Positions 6,602 to 14,055 of a stretch of DNA of 21,558 bases are shown here, piece after piece. How positions within the stretch are numbered: position 1 is the first letter of the stretch; the number at the start of each line of letters is the position of its first letter. The notes beneath the pieces were generated by a model. It was not told where the DNA came from. It saw only the letters and a program-made list of their open reading frames with translations, and did no database searches. Source of the stretch: Nitrospinota bacterium. Its GTDB lineage: Bacteria > Nitrospirota > Thermodesulfovibrionia > Thermodesulfovibrionales > UBA1546. The DNA is taken from NCBI GenBank assembly GCA_018896985.1, contig JAHILQ010000141.1, positions 1-21,558 on the forward strand, read 5' to 3'. The position numbers and the translations under genes were made by a program.

Positions 6602-6758
6602 TAAAAGTTTATAATGCAACTTTCGCAGTTGTCATTTAGTCGTCATTCCGTGCTTGACACGGAATCCAGTCATTTGTTTATCTCTGGATTCCTGCTTTCG
6701 CGGGAATAACAATACTACGTCAGTATCGGTTCTGCGAAAGTTGCATTATAAACTTTTA
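6602..6758. mobile_element. MITE-like element with 27-bp perfect terminal inverted repeats
   Basis: Bases 6602-6628 are the exact reverse complement of 6732-6758; each arm contains TTATAATGCAACTTTCGCAG in its orientation. The 103-bp interior holds a smaller palindromic repeat (about 6641-6710, CGTCATTCCG...GGAATCC and GGATTCC...CGGGAATAAC) of a dispersed type also seen at 17701-17827. There is no coding sequence. The right arm includes the dsrP stop codon (6756-6758). No clear target-site duplication was found. It is either a non-autonomous mobile element or a composite intergenic repeat. Confidence 0.65.
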
Positions 6759-7949
6759 TCTTTCGGCTTTAATCTGCTTTTCACCGTATTTATCGAATAC
6801 AACCTCTTCTTTTATAGAGACAGCTATCTTGTAAAGTATTGTAAGCACCAAAAATCCAATTGCCCAAACAGCAAGGGTAATTAACGTTTCAGGCAATGTA
6901 GGCCAGTACTCGGTAATTTTTTCGAGTGGACTTGGTACAAATCCTCCAACAACCAGGCCAAATCCCTTATCAATCCATAAAGAAAAGAATGTTGCCATAC
7001 AGGCAATTGCTAATAAGCTCTCATTTTTCCTGATCTGCGGGAAAACCAGCATAACCAATGCCACAACAGCAAGAATGCTTGAGAGCCACATTATAGGTAC
7101 AAGCTGGCTGTAACCGTGCAAGCCAGTATAGAGATAAACAAAAGAGTGCATGTGTCCTGGTATCTGGCTGTAGAATGCGGTAAAGAATTCAAATCCGAGG
7201 AAAAGTACATTTAAGGTCATAGTATAAGCGATGGTTTTTCCAAGAGTTTGAATGGCTTCTTTGCCGGGATCGAATTTTGTGAATCTGCGCACAATCAAGC
7301 ACAGGATTATAATTAGTGCTGGACCAGCAGCAAAGGCTGATGCCAAGAAACGGGCTGCCATGATGGCAGTTAGCCAGAAATGCCTTCCCGGAAGACCAGC
7401 GTAAAGGAATGCCGTCACTATGTGAATGCTGGGGGCCCAGGCAATAGCGATATATATAAAAGGTTTTATCCATTTAGGCGGTGGCGCCTCTTTACGCTCT
7501 GCGCCCAAGATGGTCCAGCCGACCAAGATATTGAGAAAGAGGTAACCAGCCAGGACGACCATATCAAAGAACATAACAGAGTTTGGTGTGGGGTGTAGTA
7601 GGACATTCAAGACCCGTAGCGGCTGTCCCATATCAACAAAAATGAACAGCATACACATGATTACAGAAGGAACAGCTAAAAATTCTGCTAAGACAGCTAT
7701 TCTGCCATATTTTTTATAGTTATGAAGATAATAAGGCAAAACTACCATAACTGCTGCTGCCGCTACTCCAACAAGAAAGGTGAATTGACCAATATAAATA
7801 CCCCATGAAACATCCCTGCTCATGCCTGTTATACCTAAGCCATATTTGAATTGGTAAAGATAAGCAATAAATCCTATGCCAATAACAGAGAGCAAAAAGA
7901 ATACCCACACCCAGTATCTTGAACCACCTTTTATCGCCTTTTCAAGCAT
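6756..7949 (-). CDS. dsrP: DsrP, NrfD/PsrC-like quinone-interacting membrane subunit
   Basis: DsrP is the integral membrane subunit of the DsrMKJOP complex that exchanges electrons with the quinone pool and passes them via DsrO and DsrJ. The 397-aa protein is strongly hydrophobic with about ten predicted membrane segments, beginning YWVWVFFLLSVIGIGFIAYL near residue 12. Features seen in the NrfD family include GMSRDVSWGIYIGQF (about 42-56), FVDMGQPLR and LPGRHFWL. AGGAGG precedes the ATG by 5 bases. It starts 9 bp after dsrO. Its stop codon TAA is contributed by the right arm of the inverted-repeat element, so the last residues may have been altered by that insertion. Family length is about 390-400 aa, so little or nothing is lost. 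Confidence 0.95.
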   Translation of the reverse strand: MLEKAIKGGSRYWVWVFFLLSVIGIGFIAYLYQFKYGLGITGMSRDVSWGIYIGQFTFLVGVAAAAVMVVLPYYLHNYKKYGRIAVLAEFLAVPSVIMCMLFIFVDMGQPLRVLNVLLHPTPNSVMFFDMVVLAGYLFLNILVGWTILGAERKEAPPPKWIKPFIYIAIAWAPSIHIVTAFLYAGLPGRHFWLTAIMAARFLASAFAAGPALIIILCLIVRRFTKFDPGKEAIQTLGKTIAYTMTLNVLFLGFEFFTAFYSQIPGHMHSFVYLYTGLHGYSQLVPIMWLSSILAVVALVMLVFPQIRKNESLLAIACMATFFSLWIDKGFGLVVGGFVPSPLEKITEYWPTLPETLITLAVWAIGFLVLTILYKIAVSIKEEVVFDKYGEKQIKAER

Positions 7950-7958
7950 TATCTCCTC

Positions 7959-8747
7959 CTAAAATATATAGTAAACACTGGGCCGTGTTCCGAGCTCAGG
8001 TCTACGTCTAAAGCTGTAACGTGCACCGAGAACCTTCCTGACCTCAGAATTCGGGTCTTCAATATCTCCAAAAATCAATGCGCCATTGGATGCCTCCACA
8101 CAGGCCGGCTTAAGCCCTTTTGCAAGCCTCTCATAGCATAATGTGCATTTTTCCACAACACCCTTTGTCCTTGTCGGAAATTCCAGGTTTTCCTTAGCTT
8201 CATTGATAAACGGCCTTGGATCTTTATAATTAAAACTCCTTGCTCCATAGGGACATGCAGCCATACAGAACCTGCATCCGATGCACCGGTGCATATCCAT
8301 CATGACAATTCCGTCACTTTTTCTCTTAAAAGTAGCCTTAGTTGGGCAAACCCTTACGCAGGATGGATTATCACAGTGGTTACACAACACAAGGAATGGC
8401 AAATGTTTTATCTCCTCTGAGAGGTATTCATCTTCATTGCCAGGAAATGCATGTTCATATGTCTCTTTCCATAACCATTTGATTTCATGCTTCGGATTAT
8501 CAGTTATGTGAGGGACATTATGAACGCGGTGACATGCATCAATACATCTCTGATAGTCTTCCTCTGACTTAAACTTGCTCATGTCTACTACCATAGCCCA
8601 TCTTTTTGCTACTAAAGCCTCGGGGCTCGGCGAGATCTGCGAAGCCTCAACGCGATTTCTTAGACTATTAACGGCAGATACGCCCCCAATCCCCAGTATA
8701 GTAGAAACTCCAGCTATCTTTAAAAATTCTCTCCTATTAATGCTCAT
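7959..8747 (-). CDS. dsrO: DsrO, Tat-exported periplasmic iron-sulfur protein
   Basis: DsrO carries electrons between DsrP and the cytochrome DsrJ in the periplasm. The 262-aa product starts MSINRREFLKIAGVSTILGI, a twin-arginine signal (R5, R6) with a hydrophobic segment to about residue 25. Cysteine groups follow: C122/125/130/134, C155/158/161/165 (CIGCRFCMAACP) and C201/204/216 (CTLCYERLAKGLKPAC), as in ferredoxin-type subunits of molybdopterin-like oxidoreductases. A start ten codons upstream (8777) was rejected because AAGGAG lies correctly spaced before the ATG at 8747 and the Tat motif then begins at the N-terminus. The start overlaps the dsrJ stop as ATGA, indicating translational coupling. 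Confidence 0.95.
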   Translation of the reverse strand: MSINRREFLKIAGVSTILGIGGVSAVNSLRNRVEASQISPSPEALVAKRWAMVVDMSKFKSEEDYQRCIDACHRVHNVPHITDNPKHEIKWLWKETYEHAFPGNEDEYLSEEIKHLPFLVLCNHCDNPSCVRVCPTKATFKRKSDGIVMMDMHRCIGCRFCMAACPYGARSFNYKDPRPFINEAKENLEFPTRTKGVVEKCTLCYERLAKGLKPACVEASNGALIFGDIEDPNSEVRKVLGARYSFRRRPELGTRPSVYYIF

Positions 8748-9148
8748 GTCTCTTTCTCCTTCGGGACGATATGGCAATCCCAGCAGTAAGGTTTTACCGC
8801 TGTATAATTATGACATTCATCACAAAACTTTTTCTTATTTGAATGACACTTCATGCAGGTATTCTGAAGACTCATCGTATATTTTTTTCCGTCTGTAGCT
8901 GTATATATTGTATTGTCGTCCCTGACAACCCAATCCCTCCAATCGTTCAACAATACCATATGTTCGCCTTTCATGTAAGCCTTTGGCTCCACACATTTCC
9001 TTTCATTCTCAGCTAATTTCAGAATTTCAGGCGTATCTACTTTCGGGTCAGGCTTTGCTGTGGCTTTTCCTCCGCTGTATACAAAAGGAAATGCTACTAA
9101 ACCAACAAAGATCAGAAGACCGATAATTATCTTTCCTGCATTATACAT
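8744..9148 (-). CDS. dsrJ: DsrJ, triheme cytochrome c
   Basis: DsrJ is the periplasmic, membrane-anchored triheme cytochrome of DsrMKJOP. The 134-aa product starts MYNAGKIIIGLLIFVGLVAF, with a single N-terminal membrane segment (about 5-24). It has three CXXCH sites: CMKCH (98-102), CDECH (109-113) and CWDCH (122-126). C52 in KCVEPKAYM fits the cysteine that ligates one heme in Allochromatium DsrJ. An in-frame start 32 codons upstream (9244) would lie deep inside dsrK and was rejected; AAAGGAGG within the dsrK end precedes the ATG at 9148 by 9 bases. It overlaps dsrK by 8 bp. Confidence 0.95.
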   Translation of the reverse strand: MYNAGKIIIGLLIFVGLVAFPFVYSGGKATAKPDPKVDTPEILKLAENERKCVEPKAYMKGEHMVLLNDWRDWVVRDDNTIYTATDGKKYTMSLQNTCMKCHSNKKKFCDECHNYTAVKPYCWDCHIVPKEKET

Positions 9149-10769
9149 TCTCTTTAGCCTCCTTTCCGGGAAGGGGTTCATTGCGTAAGTCGGTTGTCCT
9201 TTCCTTCTCACCTTTACATATGAGAGCATTCGCAACCATCTCATGAACGCCGCTGACAGTCACACCAGGCACCCAGTAATCCATTAGTGCTGGCAGAACA
9301 GCCCTGTCTATTGCACAGATACAGGCAAGTCTGTTCACTCCATATTTATCTTTAACGTGCTTCACAGCATTTGCCCTTGGAAGACCTCCCCTAAGTCTTA
9401 ATTCCATATCCTCCGATGCATTCAAGCCGGAACCGCAACCGCAGCAGAAGGTCTGTTCCCTGATAGTGTTCTCAGGCATTTCATAGAAATTCTTGCAAAC
9501 ACTGTTGATTACATACCTTGGCTCCTCAAAGAATCCCATGCCCCTTGAGGTATTGCATGAGTCATGGTAAGTTACTATCAGGTTATCATTTCTGCTTTTA
9601 TCGAATTTGAGTTTTCCATGTTTGATCATATCAGCAGTAAACTCACATATATGAACTACCTTTGTGGATTTTGCGTTCTCGAATTTCGTTCCTGTAAAAG
9701 GGGAAACAGGTTCCTCGAGGAAATCTGGAGGCCCGTTCCATGTATTCATATATTGATGGATGACCCTCCACATATGGCCACATTCTCCACCTATCATCCA
9801 TTTCACCTTTAACCTCTTTGCCTCTGCATATGCCTTAGCATTTAGCCTCTTCGCTACCTCATTTGTAGTGAAGAAACCGAAGTTTCCACCATCCGAGAGA
9901 TACGTACTCCATGTATAGTCCAATCCAATCTCGTGGAAATACAGGAGGGTGGCCATGGTAAGGAAATAACCACGTTCATCGAACATGTCACCAGAAGGTA
10001 CATAATAAAGTATCTCAGCTCCCTTTCTGTTGAGTGGGACATCTACCTTAATTCCTGTCACAACCTCCAGATCAGCTACCATTTGATCAAACGTATCCTT
10101 TTGTGTATGGGGTAGAAGGCCGAGATGATTTCCTGTCATGTAACACTGTGCCACAGGCGCAGAGATCCAGTGTGTATTTAACCCGAGGAGATTGAGCAGT
10201 TCTCTTGCAAGGATCGTAATTTCAGCAGTATCAATGCCGTAAGGACAGAAAACAGAACATCGGCGGCACTCACTGCACTGGTAGGCGTAATACCAGAGTT
10301 CTTTGAGCACATCGATTGTCAGGTCACGCGCCCCTGCAATCTTACCCATAATCTTTCCTGATGTAGTGCAGTATTTTCTGTAGATTGATCTGAGAAGCTC
10401 TGCCCTGAGAACAGGCATATTTTTAGGGTCTCCGCCACCGATGAAATAGTGACATTTGTCGGCGCAGGCGCCGCACCGAACGCAAATATCTAAGAAAAGT
10501 CGGAAAGAACGGTATTTACCTACCCGTTCACGCAGCCCTTCAATAAAAATTTCCTGCCAATTCTCGGGCAACTTCCAGTCTTCATCTAAAACTGACCAAG
10601 AGCGTACATTCGGGAATCCAACTGTTTTAAGAAATTTTGGCTGGTTGCCATAGCAAAACATACCCTTCTTGAATACGGTAGGGGTATCCATCCATCCCGT
10701 TTTTGGAGGTTTATACTCTATCTTCGCAAGTTCTTCTGGTTTAAGTTCTTCTGGTTTTGGTTCTGCCAT
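9141..10769 (-). CDS. dsrK: DsrK, HdrD-like catalytic iron-sulfur subunit
   Basis: DsrK is the cytoplasmic subunit of DsrMKJOP, thought to reduce the DsrC trisulfide or disulfide at a special [4Fe-4S] site like heterodisulfide reductase HdrD. The 542-aa protein has two ferredoxin motifs, CVRCGACADKC (C96/99/102/106) and CSECRRCSVFCP (C165/168/171/175). The noncubane-type site includes HDSC (C405), CCGCGSG (C442, C443, C445) and CIC (C483, C485). AAGGAG lies 5 bases before the ATG, only 2 bp after dsrM. The N-terminus carries a small direct repeat, KPEELKPEELAK (9-bp-scale DNA repetition), absent from the catalytic region and probably neutral. Length agrees with the family. Confidence 0.97.
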   Translation of the reverse strand: MAEPKPEELKPEELAKIEYKPPKTGWMDTPTVFKKGMFCYGNQPKFLKTVGFPNVRSWSVLDEDWKLPENWQEIFIEGLRERVGKYRSFRLFLDICVRCGACADKCHYFIGGGDPKNMPVLRAELLRSIYRKYCTTSGKIMGKIAGARDLTIDVLKELWYYAYQCSECRRCSVFCPYGIDTAEITILARELLNLLGLNTHWISAPVAQCYMTGNHLGLLPHTQKDTFDQMVADLEVVTGIKVDVPLNRKGAEILYYVPSGDMFDERGYFLTMATLLYFHEIGLDYTWSTYLSDGGNFGFFTTNEVAKRLNAKAYAEAKRLKVKWMIGGECGHMWRVIHQYMNTWNGPPDFLEEPVSPFTGTKFENAKSTKVVHICEFTADMIKHGKLKFDKSRNDNLIVTYHDSCNTSRGMGFFEEPRYVINSVCKNFYEMPENTIREQTFCCGCGSGLNASEDMELRLRGGLPRANAVKHVKDKYGVNRLACICAIDRAVLPALMDYWVPGVTVSGVHEMVANALICKGEKERTTDLRNEPLPGKEAKENV

Positions 10770-10771
10770 AT

Positions 10772-11764
10772 TTACTCCTTTTCTACCGGTATTCCTACTG
10801 CCTTCATTTTATCTCTAAAGTCATCCTCATATTCTTCATAGGTGTGAACCTTAACAGGGTAATTCCATGGATTGACATGCCTCACAGCGCGGTTGTTGTT
10901 TGCCAGATTTCTTGTAGGACTCAGGAAGACTCCTGCCATATGCATCAGCTTGCTCATAGGAAAGTAAGCGAAGAGTGCACTAACAAGTAACAGGTGTATA
11001 TAAAAAATAATACCGATACCTTGAGGGACTACAGGGCTAAAGGTGATCAAGCCCATAGTTAATTGTTTTATACCAACAACATCTGTCTTTAAGAAATAGC
11101 GCATTAAAACACCTGAACCACCTATGGCGCCTATCAGAAAAAGAGGGAAGTAATCAGCAGCAAGGGAAATGTAACGAATCTGGGGGATAATAACTCTTCT
11201 CAGGAATAGGAAAGTCACCGCACCCAAAAATATTAAATCGGTTATATAGAGAACCGGTGCGCCGACCTGGAAAAATCCATCGAGTGCTTCCAATATTTCT
11301 ATCGGTATAGGAACAGGCTCTAAAAATAATCTAAAATGTCTAATGAGAATAATGAGAAAGGTCCAGTGAAATGCTAACCCTCCTAACCAGAGCCATTTGG
11401 TAGAACCATAGGAAAGCTTCGGACCGTCTCGTAATTCTGTTTTAGTGTTTCTGAAGAGGGAACGGAAAAGAAGCACTTCAAGGGCCATCCTGACGATGAC
11501 GCCGAGTGAGGTGAAGGGGTTATCAATTTTATTGTGTTTGATCCATGGAAGCGATTTCTCTTGTCCAGCGGTTGTGGGTATGCGGAATGGAACGGGTATG
11601 CGCCCCCATTTCACTACGCGATAAATAATCCCTATGATAAATGTAAGAAAAGCTGCATATGGTATGATGACACCAAATAAGTAGTGCAGATGCGCAGCCT
11701 GCACTCCAATAAAAACAATCACAATAAGAGCTGTAACTGCGAAGAATGAAAATAAAAGTCCCAT
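10772..11764 (-). CDS. dsrM: DsrM, NarI-like diheme cytochrome b membrane subunit
   Basis: DsrM is the membrane quinol-interacting subunit paired with DsrK; it carries two b hemes. The 330-aa protein has about five or six hydrophobic segments, the first at residues 4-20. Candidate heme ligands are H133 and H143 (AFHWTFLIILIRHF) and H257 and H275 (FYIHLLLV, KLMHMAG), the spacing found in NarI-like subunits. The hydrophilic C-terminus (about 285-330) would be cytoplasmic and contact DsrK. The ATG lies 4 bp past the stop of the RsbRD-domain gene, with AAGGGG as ribosome binding site, so the two are cotranscribed. Confidence 0.95.
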   Translation of the reverse strand: MGLLFSFFAVTALIVIVFIGVQAAHLHYLFGVIIPYAAFLTFIIGIIYRVVKWGRIPVPFRIPTTAGQEKSLPWIKHNKIDNPFTSLGVIVRMALEVLLFRSLFRNTKTELRDGPKLSYGSTKWLWLGGLAFHWTFLIILIRHFRLFLEPVPIPIEILEALDGFFQVGAPVLYITDLIFLGAVTFLFLRRVIIPQIRYISLAADYFPLFLIGAIGGSGVLMRYFLKTDVVGIKQLTMGLITFSPVVPQGIGIIFYIHLLLVSALFAYFPMSKLMHMAGVFLSPTRNLANNNRAVRHVNPWNYPVKVHTYEEYEDDFRDKMKAVGIPVEKE

Positions 11765-11768
11765 GTTC

Positions 11769-12368
11769 TTACCCCTTTTTATCCAGCACTTTGGTCAAAG
11801 TGCTGGATTTATTTTGAGTTAATAATGTTGCTGATTCGAGATCCGATTCCTCTTCGATCTCATATACTATATTTGCCCTCTGTAAAAGCCCGAATGTCAT
11901 TCTTCTCACTTCATCTACTTTAATTTCATAAATCCGTTCCCGACATTTCATATAAATATCAAAGGAAAGAAGGGCTATACTATCTATCTGTGATTCGAAT
12001 GATGACAACTCTTCTGAAAGCTGTTTTTTCTCTGTCTTGCTTTTCAGTTCTTCTCTTATTGCTTGCTTCAAGAGAAATATAAAAGAGATGGCCTGTGATG
12101 GAGAAAAATCCTGAACCGCTTTTATTCTGATGATATCATTGAGAAAGGGGAAAAACTTCTCAGAAGAGTCAACACCATTGAGGAGTTCGTCGAAGATACC
12201 ATTTATTCCTTGTGAGACATTGTATCCAACAGGATTGGCAAAACAGTTCTTTTGCTTTTTTAAAAAATCTGAAGTGACAGATGGATAAGTCTCCAATATC
12301 ATGTTAAACCATCTTTTCAAGATAGTGGCTTTTTTTTCTAACAGGAGATCCTTAAGATTAATATCCAG
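11769..12368 (-). CDS. RsbRD N-terminal-domain-like protein preceding dsrMKJOP (CUG start)
   Basis: The product has 199 aa when read from CTG at 12368, all alpha-helical in appearance. It begins (L)DINLKDLLLEKKATILKRW and continues WFNMILETYPS and FANPVGYNVSQGI (about 18-55), which resembles the RsbRD N-terminal domain, a globin-like sensory fold found in stressosome proteins. No STAS or enzymatic domain follows, and the C-terminus is low in complexity. Such genes are common directly upstream of dsrM in sulfate reducers, from memory; the function there is unknown and sensing or regulation is inferred. A TTG at 12320 is the first conventional start but lies inside the conserved LLxEKKxxILKRW region. 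AAAGGAGA (12375-12382) is 6 bases before the CTG. The 3' end contains a perfect hairpin. Confidence 0.75.
   Translation of the reverse strand: MDINLKDLLLEKKATILKRWFNMILETYPSVTSDFLKKQKNCFANPVGYNVSQGINGIFDELLNGVDSSEKFFPFLNDIIRIKAVQDFSPSQAISFIFLLKQAIREELKSKTEKKQLSEELSSFESQIDSIALLSFDIYMKCRERIYEIKVDEVRRMTFGLLQRANIVYEIEEESDLESATLLTQNKSSTLTKVLDKKG
11781..11808. repeat. Perfect 13-bp-stem hairpin at the end of the RsbRD gene, before dsrM
   Basis: ATCCAGCACTTTG (11781-11793) and CAAAGTGCTGGAT (11796-11808) are perfectly complementary around a 2-base centre. On the minus strand it lies in the last codons of the RsbRD-domain gene and is followed by AAAAAGGGG, not a T run, so it should not terminate the dsr transcript. 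On the plus strand it is followed by TTATTTTG, so it could stop antisense transcription. It could also act as an mRNA stability or pausing element ahead of the dsrM start. Confidence 0.7.
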
Positions 12369-12384
12369 AGTGCTTCTCCTTTAT

Positions 12385-12410
12385 GTTTTAAAATACTTAC
12401 ATTTTAAAAC
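12385..12410. promoter_or_regulatory. 26-bp dyad, candidate operator of the RsbRD-dsrMKJOP unit
   Basis: GTTTTAAAAT (12385-12394) and ATTTTAAAAC (12401-12410) are perfectly inverted around a 6-base centre. The dyad lies between the promoter candidates and the ribosome binding site, where a bound dimeric regulator would block initiation or early elongation. A TATAAT (12417-12412, minus) directly abuts it. The AT-rich setting makes chance symmetry possible. Confidence 0.45.
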
Positions 12411-12437
12411 TATTATATTTTCAAACAAGCTGTTTTT

Positions 12438-12466
12438 ATTTTACGAAATTTAGTCTACTTAATCAA
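12438..12466 (-). promoter_or_regulatory. Putative promoter of the RsbRD-dsrMKJOP operon
   Basis: TTGATT (12466-12461) and TAAAAT (12443-12438) on the minus strand are spaced by 17 bases, with four and five matches to the sigma70 consensus. The start would be near 12431, about 60 bases before the gene. An isolated TATAAT at 12417-12412 is an alternative -10 without a good -35. Confidence 0.4.
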
Positions 12467-12486
12467 GCTAAAATACAATAACAACA

Positions 12487-12530
12487 GCAAGAAGTAAGAA
12501 GAAAAAAACTTCTAACTTTCCACCTCTTGC
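12487..12530 (-). terminator. Probable terminator of dsrC
   Basis: On the minus strand GCAAGAGGT (12530-12522) pairs with ACTTCTTGC (12495-12487), with one G-U pair. An inner AGAAG/CTTCT stem (12513-12509 and 12501-12497) encloses a run of seven Ts. The outer stem is followed by TGTTGTTATTGTATTTT, T-rich but interrupted. It starts 11 bases after the dsrC stop. Confidence 0.45.
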
Positions 12531-12540
12531 TTTTTATTTT

Positions 12541-12876
12541 TTATACGCAGCCAGTTGGTTTTGGAAGTCCTGCATACCTACATGCCATTACTGCTGGACC
12601 TCCCGGGAAAAGCTGATATAGGTATTTTGTGTTACCCATTTCCGGCCCAAAAGCCTTGCCAAGCTCCTTGACAAGAATCTTTATCATAGGAGCAATCTCA
12701 AACTTAATAAAGTAATCCCTAAGGAACCTTATTATCACCCAGTGGTTCTCGGTAAGCTCAATATTGTCCTTTTTTGCCATTTCTGTCGCCATTCCTTCTT
12801 GCCACGCCTGCCATTCCGTAAGAAATCCATCCTCATCCAACTCATACTTTTTTCCTTCAAATTCCCATTCCGGCAT
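12541..12876 (-). CDS. dsrC: DsrC, sulfur carrier of dissimilatory sulfite reduction
   Basis: DsrC is a small soluble protein that takes the sulfur from sulfite at DsrAB as a trisulfide between its two C-terminal cysteines and delivers it to DsrK. The 111-aa product ends CRYAGLPKPTGCV: C99 and the penultimate C110 are 11 residues apart, as in functional DsrC, unlike TusE or regulatory homologues that lack one of them. The WVIIRFLRDYFIKFEIAP segment (46-63) is also typical. GGAGG lies 7 bases before the ATG. It stands alone, flanked by hairpins on both sides and with its own promoter region, which fits the high dsrC expression known in sulfate reducers. Confidence 0.97.
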   Translation of the reverse strand: MPEWEFEGKKYELDEDGFLTEWQAWQEGMATEMAKKDNIELTENHWVIIRFLRDYFIKFEIAPMIKILVKELGKAFGPEMGNTKYLYQLFPGGPAVMACRYAGLPKPTGCV

Positions 12877-12947
12877 TTTTCTACCTCCTCCTTAATCTTA
12901 TTTTGAATTAATTTACTGATAGAAGAAAGCTCATCAAGCTAAGTCCT

Positions 12948-12994
12948 ATTATATATCATATTATATATCATACAACTACATTATTTTTAATCAA
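12948..12994 (-). promoter_or_regulatory. dsrC promoter region with a tandemly duplicated -10 segment
   Basis: The 308-bp gap between the dsrN relic and dsrC has no gene. It contains ATTATATATCAT twice in exact tandem (12948-12959 and 12960-12971). On the minus strand each copy carries a perfect TATAAT. TTGATT (12994-12989) is 16 bases from a TATGAT (12972-12967) and 23 from the first TATAAT, so the pairing of boxes is ambiguous. The rest of the gap is AT-rich and contains the terminator at 13059-13088. Confidence 0.45.
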
Positions 12995-13058
12995 GAAATG
13001 ATGATTTTCCATAAACGAGTAGTCAAAGATAATACAAAGTCATAACTATGGTCAAATA

Positions 13059-13088
13059 AAAAAAACTTATTAATTGATAAGTTTTTTT
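13059..13088. terminator. AT-rich bidirectional terminator between the dsrN relic and dsrC
   Basis: AAAAAAACTTAT (13059-13070) and ATAAGTTTTTTT (13077-13088) form a perfect 12-bp stem around TAATTG. Both strands show an A run, a short stem and a T run. The core stem CTTAT/ATAAG is weak. It would end transcripts from the winged-helix/FmdB/dsrN unit before the dsrC promoter. Confidence 0.6.
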
Positions 13089-13281
13089 CTTTCCACGATT
13101 CAGACATAATTTATATCTTCTGTCCACATTAATTATTTTATTTTCTTACTCTTTTAAGGATTGCGAATTATAGTACATCGGGCGTTAAGAAAAGTCAACC
13201 CATTCCCTTGTGCCAAGCGCATGCAGATGGGTGTAAGTAGCAAGGACATTTTTATAACAGAGTCCATCCATTTTATTAATT

Positions 13282-13325
13282 AATCCCCCCGTTCCCCCTT
13301 TAGTAAATGGAGGTGAGGGGGGATT
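13282..13325. repeat. Dispersed C-rich/G-rich inverted repeat inside the dsrN relic
   Basis: AATCCCCCC (13282-13290) and GGGGGGATT (13317-13325) are inverted ends of a short element with CCCCCTTTAGTAAATGGAGG between. Read in the relic frame it gives NPPSPPFTKGGTGGL, a peptide signature of a repeat family scattered in many bacterial genomes, from memory. It occupies the place where the amidotransferase domain has been lost. Confidence 0.65.
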
Positions 13326-13482
13326 TTCGAACCTTGAACTGACTTTGATGGGTGGGGACTGATGGGCAATATGCCATAACTGCTCTTTATCCAAATACTT
13401 TGCTAGTATTTCAGCTGCAGTGGCTATCGCATCTTCAGCTTCGGGATGCTCATGGGGGTACCAAACCAAGATGCCTTCCTAG

Positions 13483-13514
13483 GAAAGTAATATTTGTTGA
13501 AAGTAATATTTGTT
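13483..13514. repeat. 16-bp tandem duplication causing a frameshift in the dsrN relic
   Basis: GAAAGTAATATTTGTT occurs twice head to tail (13483-13498, 13499-13514). Removing one copy restores a reading LTNITFLGRHLGLVP that matches the CbiA family, so the duplication is the cause of the frameshift. Confidence 0.85.
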
Positions 13515-14055
13515 AGTTTTGGGATTGCTCCAACTACCGGCAGACGGCAATAATGGTCTATACTTTTACGGATAATCTCCTCATGCCGATTCCCAGCTAA
13601 TCTATTAAGAATCACTCCTTTAATCGGAACATCTTGATCAAGCATCTGGCATCCAAGCACCATAGCAGTTGCTGTGCGGGTAACTTTTGTACAATCTACA
13701 ATAAGTATTACTGGAGATTGGAGAAGTTTTGCTACCTCGGCTGTGCTTACACTGCCTTCCAAGTCCATCCCGTCATAAAGCCCGCGATTCCCTTCAATAA
13801 CTGCTATTTCTGCTTGCTTTGTATTCAGACTGAAGGAAGAAAGTACCTGATCTTTACTCATTAAGAAAAGGTCAAAATTATAACAGGGATGATCTGCTCC
13901 CCTGCTCAGCCATCCCATATCAATATAATCAGGGCCCTTTTAAAAGGGTACAATGCTGTATCCCTGTTTCTTCCAGACCCTGCACAGACCAACACTGACA
14001 ACTGTCTTGCCTGTGTCACCGCCAAGGCCGGCAATAGTAAGCCTTGGACAATGGA

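Noticed and set aside
9149..9244. Longer N-terminus for DsrJ
   Set aside because: It would read about 100 bases of the dsrK coding region in another frame; family proteins start near MYNAGKII and a good ribosome binding site fits that ATG.
9564..10115. Plus-strand open frames opposite dsrK
   Set aside because: They are antisense shadows of a highly conserved gene, with no homology recognised and no ribosome binding site.
13185..13469. A separate 94-aa gene at the low end of the dsrN region
   Set aside because: Its first half continues the CbiA sequence (HEHPEAEDAIATA) and its end is the CbiA C-terminus; it is a frameshifted piece of the pseudogene.
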